Shown here piece by piece: positions 1 through 12,767 of a stretch of 64,000 nt of DNA. Each line of letters starts with the position of its first letter. Positions within the stretch are counted from its first letter, which is position 1. The notes beneath the pieces are model-generated. The model was given only the letters and a program-made list of their open reading frames with translations. It had not been told where the DNA came from and searched no databases. Origin of the DNA: Liolophura sinensis (lineage: Eukaryota; Mollusca; Polyplacophora; Chitonida; Chitonidae); assembly GCF_032854445.1 (NCBI RefSeq), contig NC_088303.1, positions 1,559,501 through 1,623,500 of the forward strand, written 5' to 3'. The translations under genes and the position numbers were made by a program.

Positions 1-83
1 CATGACATATAAATCACATATCCACCTCGTTCTCCATACATAATTTCCAGGGCAAATACAAACATAGGAATCTCAGTCGTGCT

Positions 84-430
84 GTGATGGCAACTGTTCA
101 TAACAGCACCATCAGTCGTGCTGTGATGGCAACTGTTCATAACAGCACCGTCAGCCGTGCTGTGATGGCGACTGTTCATAACAGCACCATCAGTTGTGCT
201 GTGATGATAACTGTTCATAACAGCACCATCAGTCGTGCTGTGATGGCAACTGTTCATAACAGCACCGTCAGCCGTGCTGTGATGGCGACTGTTCATAACA
301 GCACCATCAGTTGTGCTGTGATGATAACTGTTCATAACAGCACCATCAGTCGTGCTGTGATGGCAACTGTTCATAACAGCACCGTCAGCCGTGCTGTGAT
401 GGCGACTGTTCATAACAGCACCATCAGTTG
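84..430. repeat. 39-bp tandem array with 117-bp higher-order period
   Basis: About nine head-to-tail 39-bp units. Three unit variants follow each other in fixed order, giving a 117-bp higher-order repeat. The unit length is a multiple of three, so the + strand is open throughout (13-residue peptide repeat), but this is a by-product of the period. Each unit contains the inverted repeat ACAGCAC / GTGCTGT around an 8-nt spacer. Confidence 0.9.
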
Positions 431-699
431 AGGTAATAAACACTGATGATTACACCATTATTCCAGTAAGAGCAATTAGATACACTCATGACAACTATGA
501 AGCAGACAGTCAATAAAAGTGGTTGTCATCGAGGAAAACATTGCAAATATAGGGCCACACAAGCATCGTGACAGTTTATTGTCGCCAGTCTCCCTTAATC
601 AGTGACCGAGGAAACTCAAATTTCCTCTCCAAAGCCGGTTTTGAATCCTCTCCTCGTTTGTTTTCTCAACACGCCTGCAATATTAAGTATCACTGAGAG

Positions 700-2588
700 T
701 TAAAACGATAGTAGTCATTTATATGTGTGGCTTCTCCAAAACAACACAACGCTAACACGTTAATCCACGTGATTGTACAATAATCCCTTAACCCTTGACG
801 ATGATAGTAGTCATTTATATGTGTGGTTATCCTAACAACACAACGCGTACACGTTAGTCCACGTGATTGTACAATAATCCCTTAACCCTTGATGATGATA
901 GTAGTCATTTATATGTGTGGTTACCCTAACAACACAACGCTAACACGTTAATCCACGTGACTGTACAATAATCCCTTAACCCTTGATGATGATAGTAGTC
1001 ATTTATATGTGTGGTTATTCTACCAACACAACGCTAACACGTTAATCGACGTGATTGTTCAATAATCCCTTAACCCTTGATGATGATAGTAGTCATTTAT
1101 ATGTGTGGTTATCCCAACAACACAACGCTAACACGTTAATCCACGTGATTGTACAATAATCCCTTAACCCTTGATGGTGATAGTAGTCATTTATATGTGT
1201 GGTTATCCTAACAACACAACGCTAACACCTTAATCCACGTGACTGTACAATAATCCCTTAACCCTCGATGATGATAGTAGTCATTTATATGTGTGGTTAG
1301 CCTAACAACACAACGCTAACACTTTAATCCACGTGATTGTACAATAATCCCTTAAACCTTGACGATGATAGTAGTCATTTATATGTGTGGTTATCCTAAC
1401 AACACAACGCTAACACGTTAATCCACGTGATTGTACAATAATCCCTTATCCCTTGATGGTGATAGTAGTTATTTATATGTGTGGTTATCCTAACAACACA
1501 ACGCTAACACGTTAATCCACGTGATTGTACAATAATCCCTTAACCCTTGATGATGATAATAGTCATTTATATGTGTGGCTATTCCAAAACAGCACAACGC
1601 TAACACGTTAATCCACGTGACTGTACAATAATCCCTTAACCCTCGATGATGATAGTAGTCATTTATATGTGTGATTATCCTAACAACACAACGCTAACAC
1701 GTTAATCGACGTGATTGTACAATAATCCCTTAACCCTTGATGATGATAGTAGTCATTTATATGTGTGGTTAGCCTAACAACATAACGCTAACACGTTAAT
1801 CCACGTGATTGTACAATAATCCCTTAACCCTTGATGATGATAGTAGTCATTTATATGTGTGGTTATCCTAGCAACACAACGCTAACACGTTAATCCACGT
1901 GATTGTACAATAATCCCTTAACCCTCGATGATGATAGTAGTCATTTATATGTGTGGTTATCCTAACAACACAACGCGTACACGTTAATCCACGTGATTGT
2001 ACAATAATCCCTTAACCCTTGATGATGATAGTAGTCATTTATATGTGTGATTATCCTAACAACACAACGCTAACACCTTAATCCACGTGATTGTTCAATA
2101 ATCCCTTAACCCTTGATGATGATAGTAGTCACTTATATGTGTGGTTATCCTAACAACACAACGCTAACACCTTAATCCACGTGACTATACAATAATCCCT
2201 TAACCCTTGATGATGATAGTAGTCATTTATATGTGTGGTTATCCCAACAACACAACGCTAACACGTTAATCGATGTGATTGTACAATAATCCCTTAAACC
2301 TTGATGATGATAGTAGTCATTTATATGTGTGGTTATCCTAACAACACAATGCGTACACGTTAATCCACCTTATTGTACAATAATGCCTTAGCCATTGATG
2401 ATGATAGTAGTCATTTATATGTGTGGTTATCCTAACAACACAATGCGTACACGTTAATCCACCTTATTGTACAATAATGCCTTAGCCATTGATGATGATA
2501 GTAGTCATTTATATGTGTGGTTATCCTAACAACACAACGCGTACACGTTAATCCACTTTATTGTACAATAATCCCTTAACCATTGAGG
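700..2588. repeat. 94-bp tandem array (about 20 copies)
   Basis: Start points of the motif GTAGTCATTTATATGTGTGG recur every 94 bp (807, 901, 995, 1089 and so on). The consensus monomer carries CACGTG a few bases from the 10-bp palindrome ATTGTACAAT. About 14 of the 20 copies keep CACGTG, and the last four copies have lost it. It is satellite-like, with no coding potential. Confidence 0.95.
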
Positions 2589-2593
2589 ATCTT

Positions 2594-3061
2594 TCATGAC
2601 TGTAATGGAACTCTAAGTTTAACTGATTCGCTACTCTTGTCTTTGGGGAATACGATCTCACTTGATAACCTGCCAAAAAAAAATTGTGAAAAAAACCACT
2701 TCCAGTAAATGTTTCTCAACAACGACTGTTGGATCTGAAATTCCTTACCAGGCGTACTATAAACCAGCAGTTGTGCATGATATGACATGCCAATGGTAAC
2801 GATATAATAACAGCAGTGATGCAACGAATAGATCGTAAATATAATATTTCTTCTTGTTGGTACACATTCACTTCTTCTGTGATATATATTACTGTCGACG
2901 GACGCTCCGTAATTAAATTGTCTACAGCTATGGAATTCATCAGGTAATATGCGACGAATTATAATGTTTTTCTCTAATAAATCCATAAACGGTGACAAAT
3001 CTACAACACCAATATATAAAACATCAGTTTTTCCCCCGACATATTTATGATAACTGTCCAT
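2594..3061 (-). CDS. Hypothetical open frame, 155 residues, unrecognised
   Basis: This open frame directly abuts the end of the 94-bp array. It starts at an ATG in a fair context (ACCATGG) and has no signal peptide. The central part has a cysteine- and tyrosine-rich hydrophobic patch. I recognise no domain. A frame of this length can arise by chance in an AT-rich 64-kb window, and an overlapping frame on the same strand is also open for 74 codons. It could be a single-exon gene or noise; noise is more likely. Confidence 0.12.
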   Translation of the reverse strand: MDSYHKYVGGKTDVLYIGVVDLSPFMDLLEKNIIIRRILPDEFHSCRQFNYGASVDSNIYHRRSECVPTRRNIIFTIYSLHHCCYYIVTIGMSYHAQLLVYSTPGKEFQIQQSLLRNIYWKWFFSQFFFGRLSSEIVFPKDKSSESVKLRVPLQS

Positions 3062-4494
3062 GGTATAAATCGTTATGAGTGATATATACGAGCATTCCCA
3101 TTACAACAGCTACTAACATCTGAACCCATAAGGAGGTTTCCAGTTTCCCAGAGCCACTGGTTGTTAACTTGGCGCGGGACACCAATCTGTTATAAGTATA
3201 TTGGATTCTCTTTGTTAGCAGGCAGGAGTTTACTGCTAGAGTAAATTATCTCTGAATCTGGTGAATATAGGACAGGAATATGATCTCCGTAAAGTTGACG
3301 GAAGTGCCGGACAGAGACTTACATACATCAACATATTCTTGGATGTTCGGATAATTAAATTTACGCCCCTAAAACATTCTTTGCGTCTTTCCAGTATTAG
3401 TGACTGTGTCTCTTTCATGAGTCTGTCCTAATTTTGCCCCTTATATACTTCTTACATTCTTTGGTGAAACTATTTTAAGCGTTGTTTTGGAAAATGGTCT
3501 ATCGATTTTTGACCTGAAACATGCATTTGGTCGAATATTGGTATGCAAATGAGTGAAATATTTTCAATTTAATAAGGACTTGATTGTAAATAAATTGTAA
3601 TGTAAATAAAGGATGGGCAATGATGTTAACTTGGCTGCAACAGCAACTCCACGGTTAATGCTGCTCCTGTCACCGTCCTAGATGTTGATCAGACTAATTG
3701 TATATATCGATTGTTAATAATAAAAAAGGCATTGGAAGAATAAATCAACCTGCCCCTCAGTCAAACATACTGTCTGAGCTTCTCCCTAAATTCAGGAACG
3801 GCTGATTGATAGCGTTGTGTTTGAAGTGAAATAACCATCATTATCCTTCAGACTGCGATGTGACAAAAGGCTTAGTGGAAAGGCCCGTGTCTGTGTTGTT
3901 ACTAATGAAAGAATCCCCAGAAGACAAGGATAAATCCCTTCTGATGGCCATTATAGCTGACAACTCACGGCTAATACCATGGCTTTATAGACTCCTTACG
4001 TCCATATAAAAGCTGTCTTCCTCTATTTTTTCACTAAATCCATTTTTTAAAACCTGTCTATCCGGAAAGATTTGTTTGCTTCCACTGCAAAGTATTAGAA
4101 GGAATCGAAGGTTGCCAAAGAAATGATTTTAGCCGTGTGATGCGGGTATGAAATAAGCTCTTTGAAAGTATTAAAAGTTTTCAGTCTTGTCTTAAAGTAC
4201 GAGTCTGAATATAGATTATTCCAAAATGTACACCATAGGTTAATGGGGTATCATATCTACAAGGTATAATAAATGTACATTCGGTGTAACACATGAGTAA
4301 TGGAGAAACAAGACAAAGGAAAATCATTATTCTTTGTTTTACGTTTAATATATGGTAACAAAATTGTCCTGGGGGTTTCAGGAAATGACAAGCTGTGACC
4401 ACAGTATAGTGGTTTGTTGTGGGCGATAATGTCCCTCATTCGCTGAAGAACAAACCAAAACAGAAACCCCAAATTTACCAGTTCCTCAGTAATG
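3062..4494. other. Unassigned intergenic DNA
   Basis: AT-rich sequence without a recognisable gene. It contains one copy of a dispersed repeat (3340-3510), described separately. Confidence 0.6.
3340..3510 (+). repeat. Dispersed repeat family copy (diverged)
   Basis: It shares the ordered blocks CATTCTTTGCGTCTTTCCAG, then a TTATATACTTCTTACATTCT block and then TTTTGG, with the copy at 41505-41710 and, more weakly, with 49290-49450. No coding potential; class unknown. Confidence 0.45.
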
Positions 4495-4750
4495 TGTTGA
4501 CACCCGGTCATTTCCGTTGTTATACCATTAATTTACCGTTACCACAACCGGTCATTACCGTTGTTATACCATTAACTTACCGCTGCCACATCCGGCCATT
4601 ACCGTTGTTATACCATTAACTTACCGTTACCACATCCAGCCATTACCGTTGTTATACCATTAGCTTACCGTTACCACATCCAGCCATTACCGTTGTTATA
4701 CCATTAAGTTACCGTAACCACATCCGGCCATTACAGTTGTTATACCATTG
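4495..4750. repeat. 44-bp tandem array (about 5.5 copies)
   Basis: The block TTGTTATACCATTA recurs at 4517, 4561, 4605, 4649, 4693 and 4737, exactly 44 bp apart. More decayed copies may run on to about 4870. Confidence 0.85.
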
Positions 4751-5829
4751 CTGATGTCATACCACTAACTTTGTTACATAATGACCATCGTCATAGTCTT
4801 ACCTTGGTTTGACCATTACTGTTGTTACACCACTACGTTTGTCACGTCATTACCGTTGTCACATCATTATCAGGGCGTAAATTGAATCAGCATCCAACTC
4901 ATGCTCTGTGCTATAGTTTATAAGTTGTTTTTAATCTAAAATACATACCTCAGTTCCATTTGCTTTTATTTACCACGATTTTTTGGTTTAGTAATCTCAA
5001 ATTTTAATCTATCACTGACTTTCTTATGGAAAAGCTTTGGCGAGTAAATAGCCTTGCGTAAATCTCAAGTGTTTTAACAAAAACAGCTCATGTAATAGTC
5101 TATCACGCAATACTATGGAAATAAAAAGACATAACAAAAACTGCAACAAGCTAGGAGTTAAGATGGGAAATACCCTTGTCAAAGCCAAAGAAAAGCCAAC
5201 TGTTGTTTATATGCTCCTGGCTAAATAAAAATAAAAGCCTAAACAAACCGAACATTGGTTTATACACCTCAATCTTATGGCAAAAGGGGGTGGAAAAGGA
5301 GTTTTAGGTATAGAATTTCAACAAAATCGATGTGTGTTATGGGTCTGCAGCTACTTAGCGTGTTTAAAAACATGTCATGTAGAGTAATAGTTATGTTTAC
5401 AGATATGAACTGATCACGTCTGATTACGTCTGACGGAATATGCAATATACGTATTTACCTTTACTTACCAAGCTATATTACTAAGGGACGATTATTTCGT
5501 CATGAAAACGACGTATAAATAAAGTCTTCGTACTTTACACCAGTGCACGTATGCAGGGTTAAGAGTTTGCACAATTATCTAGCATTGAAATGAAGATTAG
5601 TCTTAGTCCCCGAAGTACTAATCTCTTTAGTCTAGCAACGGAAACAAATTAACATTGGTTACAAATTGGCCTGTTCAAAACGCCGCTGGTTAGGCCCTAC
5701 TGTAGTGGGGACGTCTGCAGCAATATTCATAAATAAATTACTCATAACTCATATAAATACTCATAACGATTTATGGTATTGACGGCTACACATCGACTTT
5801 TGCTATTTATTTAATTCATCGGTGTTTAC

Positions 5830-6023
5830 CGCCATGGCCAAGCATGTTTCCCAGATATGATGACGGTCAGGTTCACGGCTGAAGGAAACCGGAGTGCCCT
5901 CGGTTCTGATAAATGAGACGTAGTAAAATTGGATTCCATTTATAGATGCCATAGGCTTGTCAACGTTTGTCTGTTTATTACAAATACCGGTAATAATTCG
6001 CCACGGTTCGCAGTCGGAATTAC
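5830..6023 (-). CDS. Candidate internal exon, product unrecognised
   Basis: On the minus strand an open block of 194 nt is flanked by a plausible acceptor (TTTGTCAG, just above 6023) and a plausible donor (GTAAAC, just below 5830). It begins with two bases completing a codon and ends on a codon boundary. The peptide looks coding-like: mixed charge, aromatic residues, three cysteines, and the segment EGTPVSFSREPDRHHIWE. I do not recognise the family. No partner exon was found on the same strand nearby, so this may be an isolated relic or chance. Confidence 0.25.
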
Positions 6024-7032
6024 CTGACAAATTGATAGATTTCATGTCTATAGATGATTTCATTAAAAGCAGCCAATGACGGTATCATAAGACCTGACAG
6101 CAGAAAAGCCATATCATATTGGTGTGACCATCCAATACAGACATAAATCCTCTTCGAGGTTTTTTGAAAACTTCTTGGGTTTCACGCAGTGTACAAAAAC
6201 ACAGACATGACAGGGTATGTAACAGACTGTTTAATGACTGGAAACACACAAACACAATAGCCCTGAAAATCATATAGCGCTGCTTCAATACATTTTCGAC
6301 CTTGGGAATTGAGCAGGCTTTTACAGCTGTGTCGATGTATGATAAGAGTAGGTGTATAGCAGACGAGAATTCTCCGCAGTGGAAGGAAGAACAGGCTAGA
6401 TAATCCTTTTTCTTCTTTCAAACTGAAATTCTTTGCTGCAAAACTTTCGAAAAACCTGGAATAATGCAGTGAGAATTATTTCAAGTGCGGATGCTGCTCA
6501 GAATATGTAATGGATTTCTGAACTCTTCGCGACAGCGATGAAGGGAGGTAACTTGATTTCTGCAATGTTATTGGCAAAGGTGTGCTCTAACTGAGCGGCT
6601 ATCTATAGTACAATGTGTTTTCCTTTCTTGACCAAGCAGGCTGACAATGCATTAATCATGACATGATACGACAGAAACGTAACATTTGCTTCCAGGAAAG
6701 TGATAAGGTAATACATTATATGCTGCAAACGATGTACGCCAGAAACTGCTTCGGACGTTCTCCGGTAAGCAGTTTGTCTGGCAATCACTGAGATTGAGTA
6801 GAGTTATTAAGCTACTTTCTGCCAAAAGCAGTCTATATTCTTTACCTCGCCAAGACCATTTCTCCGTCCTCCGATGCGAATGGTGAGGCAGCCAACACAA
6901 GGGAATCACTAACAATCCGCTACCATGACCCCTGCTTTTATTCGTGTAAACACTCTATCCGAGTAGATTTACCCCTCCAGTTACTGGCCAACAAGATTGT
7001 CGCTGTTCTTTTCCTGGTGATAAACCCTACAA

Positions 7033-7059
7033 CCCCACACCACCCCCACCCCTACCCCC
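7033..7059 (-). other. Putative G-quadruplex motif
   Basis: The + strand is a run of C-blocks. The minus strand reads five Gs, TA, four Gs, T, five Gs, TGGTGT, four Gs, which meets the four-tract G-quadruplex pattern with short loops. It lies about 1.1 kb upstream of the aquaporin start codon. Confidence 0.6.
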
Positions 7060-8146
7060 TTTCATTCCCATCGAGATCAGCCTCATTCGGCATCTGGAAG
7101 CCTTCACCGTGGACAGGCTATTCAGACACAGGCCTACCTAATTTCAACTTCACCGGAAAGAGACAGTTTGTCTTGAGGCTTTCTTCTTAACACAGCCATT
7201 CATTTCCCGTGTCGGGTTATTGGGGGATTGTTCTGGGATTGCAATGCCATTTGAAAGGCGGATTTCAACACAAGCCCTATCGTTATCTAATTAAAGAAGT
7301 CTGATGAACCGGGGTGTCCAGAGTTTGGCGAAGGCCGATAATTACGTGGGGACCGGCGTCCATACTTAAACTGGATTATCTCAGCCAAGATGGAACTCAA
7401 ATTGTTTCCATTACCGTTGGATACAAATTCCCGGGAGATGATTGGTTCCACTGCGGAGTACCCCTTGGGCAATTTTCAGCCTTTATTGATATACTCCAGC
7501 TGATCGCATGTCATTATGGCTGGCGAAATGTGGTAATAAAGCGAGGAATGAAAATCACGCGCATCAACCTGGGAATCGTAGGCTGACTTAGCTCAGCCAT
7601 TTGAGCCGAGTCTCCTGTATAACTGATCAGGGTCTTCGAAGATGTGACTCTTGATGGGCGGGTACCATAGTTACCTACAGAGCTGCAAACCACGCCCCTT
7701 TCCACACCTGGTAATACCTGACCGCTCTCAAAGCTCGCTCTTTTGAAGACAGCTCTGTTCATTGATTATCGATGGGGTTGACACCCAGGGGAGAATCAGC
7801 GTCTATTTTGATCAGGTACAAGATCGACTACACCCAGATCAATAACCTGTGTGTTGTGGAAAGCACAACTGAGAGAGAGAATCGCGATCACATGGAGAGG
7901 CCTGTAAGAGGTCTCTACTTTACAGCGGTTGTTTGGATGGCTCGATGAAATGTTTTAGTGATACTGGGAACTGTCGATGGAGGCGAGAAGCTCGAAGAAC
8001 ACGCAATAGGTACCGGATTCGCAACTTGCACGACGGGACAGGAGAAATGGGACCATTTTTTCCCATAAGTATAGTGTTGTAGTTCACGTGCGTGATTGTG
8101 CCTTTGCTGGTTATTGAGTTCGATAAGGGCTGACAATTGTAAGCCC

Positions 8147-8743
8147 ATGGAAATGGCATCCCCAAGCTTAGCTCAAAAAATCATGAACATGCCTTTGCCG
8201 GAGAAGCTGTTATCGGTAAAGGAAGAGATAAAGAGTTATCAGTTCTGGAAGGCAGTTCGCTGTGAGTTCCTCGTTACTTTGTTGTTTGTATTCATAGGCT
8301 GTGGATCTACAACGGTTTGGGATGAAAAATTACCAGCAGATGATATAAAGATTTCCCTTGCCTTTGGCCTGGCGTCTGCCACGATGGTGCAATGTGTGGG
8401 TCACATCAGCGGTGCCCACATCAACCCAGCGGTCACCGTGGCCATGCTTGTCACCAGGAACATCAGTGTGTTAAGATCTGTCCTCTATATCGTCGCTCAG
8501 TGTTTAGGGGCTATAGCTGGCACCGGGATTTTATACGGCGTCACTCCGGCAGCTGTGCATGGAAGGCTTGGTGCCACTGTCTTGCATCGGGACATGGGCC
8601 GAGGTCAAGCCTTTGGAGTAGAATTTATGATCACCTTTGTTGTCGTGTTTACGTATTTCGCAAACTTGGAACCCAAAAGAGCAGACATGGGTTCTCGCTC
8701 CCTCTCTGTGGGTCTGTCGGTAACTCTGGGGCATCTATTTGCG
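8147..8743 (+). CDS. Aquaporin (AQP4-like), exon 1: residues 1-199
   Basis: This is the first of three coding exons of a 294-residue major intrinsic protein, a tetrameric plasma-membrane water channel. The start is ATG 8147 in a good context (CCCATGG), with an in-frame stop at 8093 and a second in-frame ATG at 8153. Membrane helices fall near residues 36-58, 66-86, 107-130, 155-173 and 185-199. The first NPA box is residues 93-95 in SGAHINPAVT. The selectivity filter positions seen here are Phe73 and His196. The segment AAQCLGAI-type/GILYGVTP is very like vertebrate AQP4. The exon ends after GHLFA with the donor GCG|GTAGGT, in phase 0. A read-through beyond the donor meets a stop at once, which supports the splice. 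Family assignment is firm; AQP4 orthology is inference. Confidence 0.93.
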
Positions 8744-10418
8744 GTAGGTATCTGTAATCTGGCATTGTCGTGAGTTGCTAAACGTGTCATTGTGGTGTGG
8801 AAACACACACACAGACTACTAGCAATGTCTCAAATTGATATGAAATATGAACAATATGGACTTGAGTTAAAAGAATGGGATATTCCAAAATGATATTTTT
8901 CCCTCACTTTATATTACAAATCGGAATCCTCTTGTTATGTAAGGGCTTTTTAAAAGATTTCATGAGAACAAAATTTTGCATCAACATAAACAACAGGCGA
9001 GTGATAGGTTCAACAGCATGTATACAATTAACAATTTAATTGCGTATTTAATCTTTCATTTAAAGTCCCACCTTCACTATTATATTTCATCCATGGTCGC
9101 TTATAACGCTGGAGGGATTCTATAGCGTCCCACTGCCCCGGGTTGAGTTTGGGTCGTTTCCAAGACCCATCAGTAAAACATACACTTTTTGCTTAAATGG
9201 AAATAGAAAACTTCTTTATGGAGAGCAGAAAACGTTTGTGAGATCGGCTTGTTGACACACGATGCTCCAACGGTAAATGATTGATTGGAAGTCAGACTGT
9301 ACAGCCAGAAGCAAGTATAAGTCCATCGATCTGGTTATTCGTTATCCTCATTAGCTGGGCGCTCATCCTCATATCAAAGCGCCCCGCCTGCTGATTACGT
9401 AAAGTAATGAAGCGTGCAGGCAGAAGAGGTTCTCCTTTAGGCGCTCTGTAGAAAAGTTTTATCAATATTCCGTCTGGTAATTGTCAGCGATGAAACATTA
9501 CCATTATTACGTGCTAACGTGACTTTTAAATATCCAGCGCGATTAGAAACAGATCAGCAGTAAAAGATGAGTAAAACCCTCCACATTATCTAAACACACC
9601 ATTTGTATGATTTATTCATTTCATTTGCCAAGCACACACTCGAGGGGTTTACTTTGAGAGTGGTCGATGGCCATGGAGGAGGGCCCCGCCAGTTTCAGTC
9701 AACACAGAACATCACAAGAAGCAAGCGACGAGTAATTGATTCGTTTTCGTGCCTCGTGTCTTGCCGCAATGCTTACAGATATCTGGATAAACAAAACGTG
9801 TCGCTGGAGCCAGGGGCCAACAGGGATGAACTCGTTAATGTCCCTTATCAAGTGGAAGACAAACTTTCTGTCTGAGATTATATCGGTCGATGGCAATCTA
9901 AAATCGCAATATGTGCACGGGTAATTATGGCGAAACATTCTTCGCGGAGACTTAACTCAAGTTTTACGTTACATTTTCACTTGCCTCGGAGAGCTTTCAT
10001 TGTCCCTATCAGAGTTTATCTAACATTATTCAACCATTGAATAAACGCCATTTGCATCATTAGACACTGAAGTCTCATATATCAAGGATATTCATCGCCG
10101 TTTTTATATATATTACACGCTGTGCTGATGCCCGCGGTTGCCTATGGGGAAAACATTGTGTTTGTCGGACAGTCCATGGCGAAGTAGGTCTAGAGCACAG
10201 TGAGTGTGAGAGAACGCAATGGTGTTTCACTAAGCAACCGTGGGTTAAGTTTGCTGTAATTATCCTGGTAACATATGTTAATCACGGCAATTGTAATCAA
10301 CTGACAGCCTTGCGTGACTGAACCCTGACATATTACAAATGTTTTAAAGATGACTCCAAATTCATATAAAAACAAAAATTACGATTAGCCATTCTCTCAT
10401 GGTTTATTCACGTTTATG

Positions 10419-10672
10419 TTACTTCAAGTCACAAATGACCATGTCATGTAACTTAAAGTCACAAAGCATTTTGTCATGTAACCTCAAGTCACAAATGACC
10501 TTGTCATGTAAGTTAAAGTCACAAACAATCTTGTCATGTAACTTCAAGTCACAAATGACCGTGTCATGTATGTTAAAGTCACAAAGCATCTTGTCATGTA
10601 ACTTCAAGTCACAAATCACCTTCTCATGTAAGTTAAAGTCACAAAGCACCTTGTTATGTAGGACCCCATAAT
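10419..10672. repeat. 30-bp tandem array in aquaporin intron 1
   Basis: About eight units built on AAGTCACAAA..TTGTCATGTA, with two variants alternating so that the effective period is 60 bp. Because 30 is divisible by three, both strands stay open with decapeptide repeats. This is a minisatellite, not a gene. Confidence 0.9.
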
Positions 10673-12767
10673 TGCGGGCAAACATCCTTTAGACTTTACA
10701 AATGAATCGAGTCGCAAACATGCATGTTACATGAATATTTAGATGAAGTTCACGTCTGCCAAGAATACGCATAGGTCACGTGATACATAACACAGGCTAA
10801 TACATGAAATTGCGCACATGTTCAAAATGACAGTGGAACTCCCGAGGACCTGACAGGCACTTAAGGCTCGTCGGGGCTCCCCAGGACTTGAGCAGCACTT
10901 AAGGCTTGTTATGACGATCTGCCACGGTCGTTTTTGTCCCATTACGGTCTAGACACATTGCTGATTTTTACACAAGAGAGTACATTTAGGGTCACTGTCG
11001 ACTTCCTGTGAGCTAACAAAGCTTGATTGCACCGAAATTGTTTTTGAGTTAAAGCTGTAAGTAGATAATGAGGTTGGCGATGCCATCGACCCTAGCTCCC
11101 GTTTCTGTCCACATAGGCTCTAAAGATTGCTTGTACAGAACGAAGAGCTTCTTGGTAAGATGGCCCAACAGCTCGATGCCCTATCAAGGAAGCCTTGCAT
11201 GTATGCCGCTAAATATTGTGAAAGCTCAATAATGAAACTCGTCACGTAATTGTTTACCTTGGAGCGACACGCGCTGTAGGGTTTTTTGTATGCATATCAA
11301 TCATCGTTACCAACACATCCTTGATATGGATGCATGTTTATTAAATTCAGACCATTAAGAATGGCTATTGGTTCGGTGGTTGTTTGAACAAATTTGTCTC
11401 TAGTTTAAACAGGACGCCTATTTACAGGGCACCAAACAACGTCCTTACCCTATACATGCTTAATTTAGTGCCAAGTAACGGGCTAGGTTCTGCCTGAAGA
11501 CAGCACATTATGACATCCTGCACTGGTTTAGGTTTTTCCCCATACTTTTACTGTCGGAATATTTCAGGACTAATCAATTTCCCTGAAGAGGCGCTAACTC
11601 TACGATTCTGTTTTCCGCGGTCCACTTGTCTAGAGACAGCAGTAGTAAAATGACCAAGTTTTCCTGATGATCCTTTCTGATTTCATGAGAGATTAAACCT
11701 TTAACACAGATGATGAGCCATGTCGGTGTTGTGTATGAAGGGCTTCTCAAAATTCCCCTTTGAAACAATCCTAATGTTGATTTGAATCTATAAAGTTAGA
11801 GCAAACATACTGTTAGCGGGGGAATGGCAAAGTTATACACGGTGACTGCCTGGTCGTTTCTACAGCAGAAAGACAACGTAATTGGATACTCCATGCAGGG
11901 TTTGGATAAAACATCGCACATCCGGGACTCGGAATGCCTCGAGCAGTTTATAAAAAAAGTTCTCCTCTGCAACATGCCGCGAAATAGACTCATCTGTCAC
12001 AACAAAATTGCCACTGCTCGAAGTTTGAATTATGCACTTTCTTTGTTTAGCCAACATTTAAATTTTGCCTAACAGTAAACAAATAGACCATTTTCAATGG
12101 TGTACAATTAGCCTATGAACCAAACTGTACTTGACCATGCCCAAGGATTTCTGTAATTGCAATCTGTTTGCTAATCTAAATGCGGAGATCTATTCACGTA
12201 AATGACCCGCTTGCCAACGATCAATACTTAACGCTGTTAAGTACTCTAGCTGATCCATACATATCTATGAATGTCCCAAATGGGAGGCAAATAAGGCTGT
12301 TGTATTCTCCTTAATTCAATCATACAAAATTGTTTTCTTAACTATGCCGTGTTCTAATAAATAATTTGTGCAATGCGATGCTAATGGGCATTATGGTTTT
12401 TTTAGTTTGGACTGAATACAACTTCTGGGATCTGTAAGCTATTTGTAGATTAGCTAACACCATCTGGTTTATCAGCTAACACAATTCAAATTTTGTTGAG
12501 CGATGCAAGTAACTTTTATCAAAACATTTTTTATCGGGAAAGTATAGAAAAATCATAAATAATAATACTAATAATACTAAATGTTTGTATAGTTACAAAA
12601 AGAAAAATGGCCAACCTTATGAGGCTATGCTTATCCGTTTATTCTCACAATACAATGAGTGAACATCGTAAACGTTTAATACTCTTGTAGCTGCTACACG
12701 CCGCTGCTTTAGTGTCCCACACACGTATTTATGAGTATACTTTAAAAGAAAGGGGTTTGACGCTCAG

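Larger units (their letters stand above)
4751..8146. other. Mostly unassigned region upstream of the aquaporin gene
   Basis: No gene is recognised apart from the exon candidate at 5830-6023. The part nearest 8146 should hold the aquaporin 5' untranslated region and promoter, but I see no TATA box or other element I can defend. A G-quadruplex motif lies at 7033-7059. Confidence 0.5.

Noticed and set aside
84-2588. Hammerhead ribozyme in the satellite monomers, as known for some animal satellites
   Set aside because: I found no monomer combining the CTGATGA and GAAAC cores at suitable spacing, in these arrays or elsewhere in the window.
8392-8757. 121-codon alternative frame inside aquaporin exon 1
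   Set aside because: Overlaps the firmly assigned aquaporin frame and has no recognisable product.
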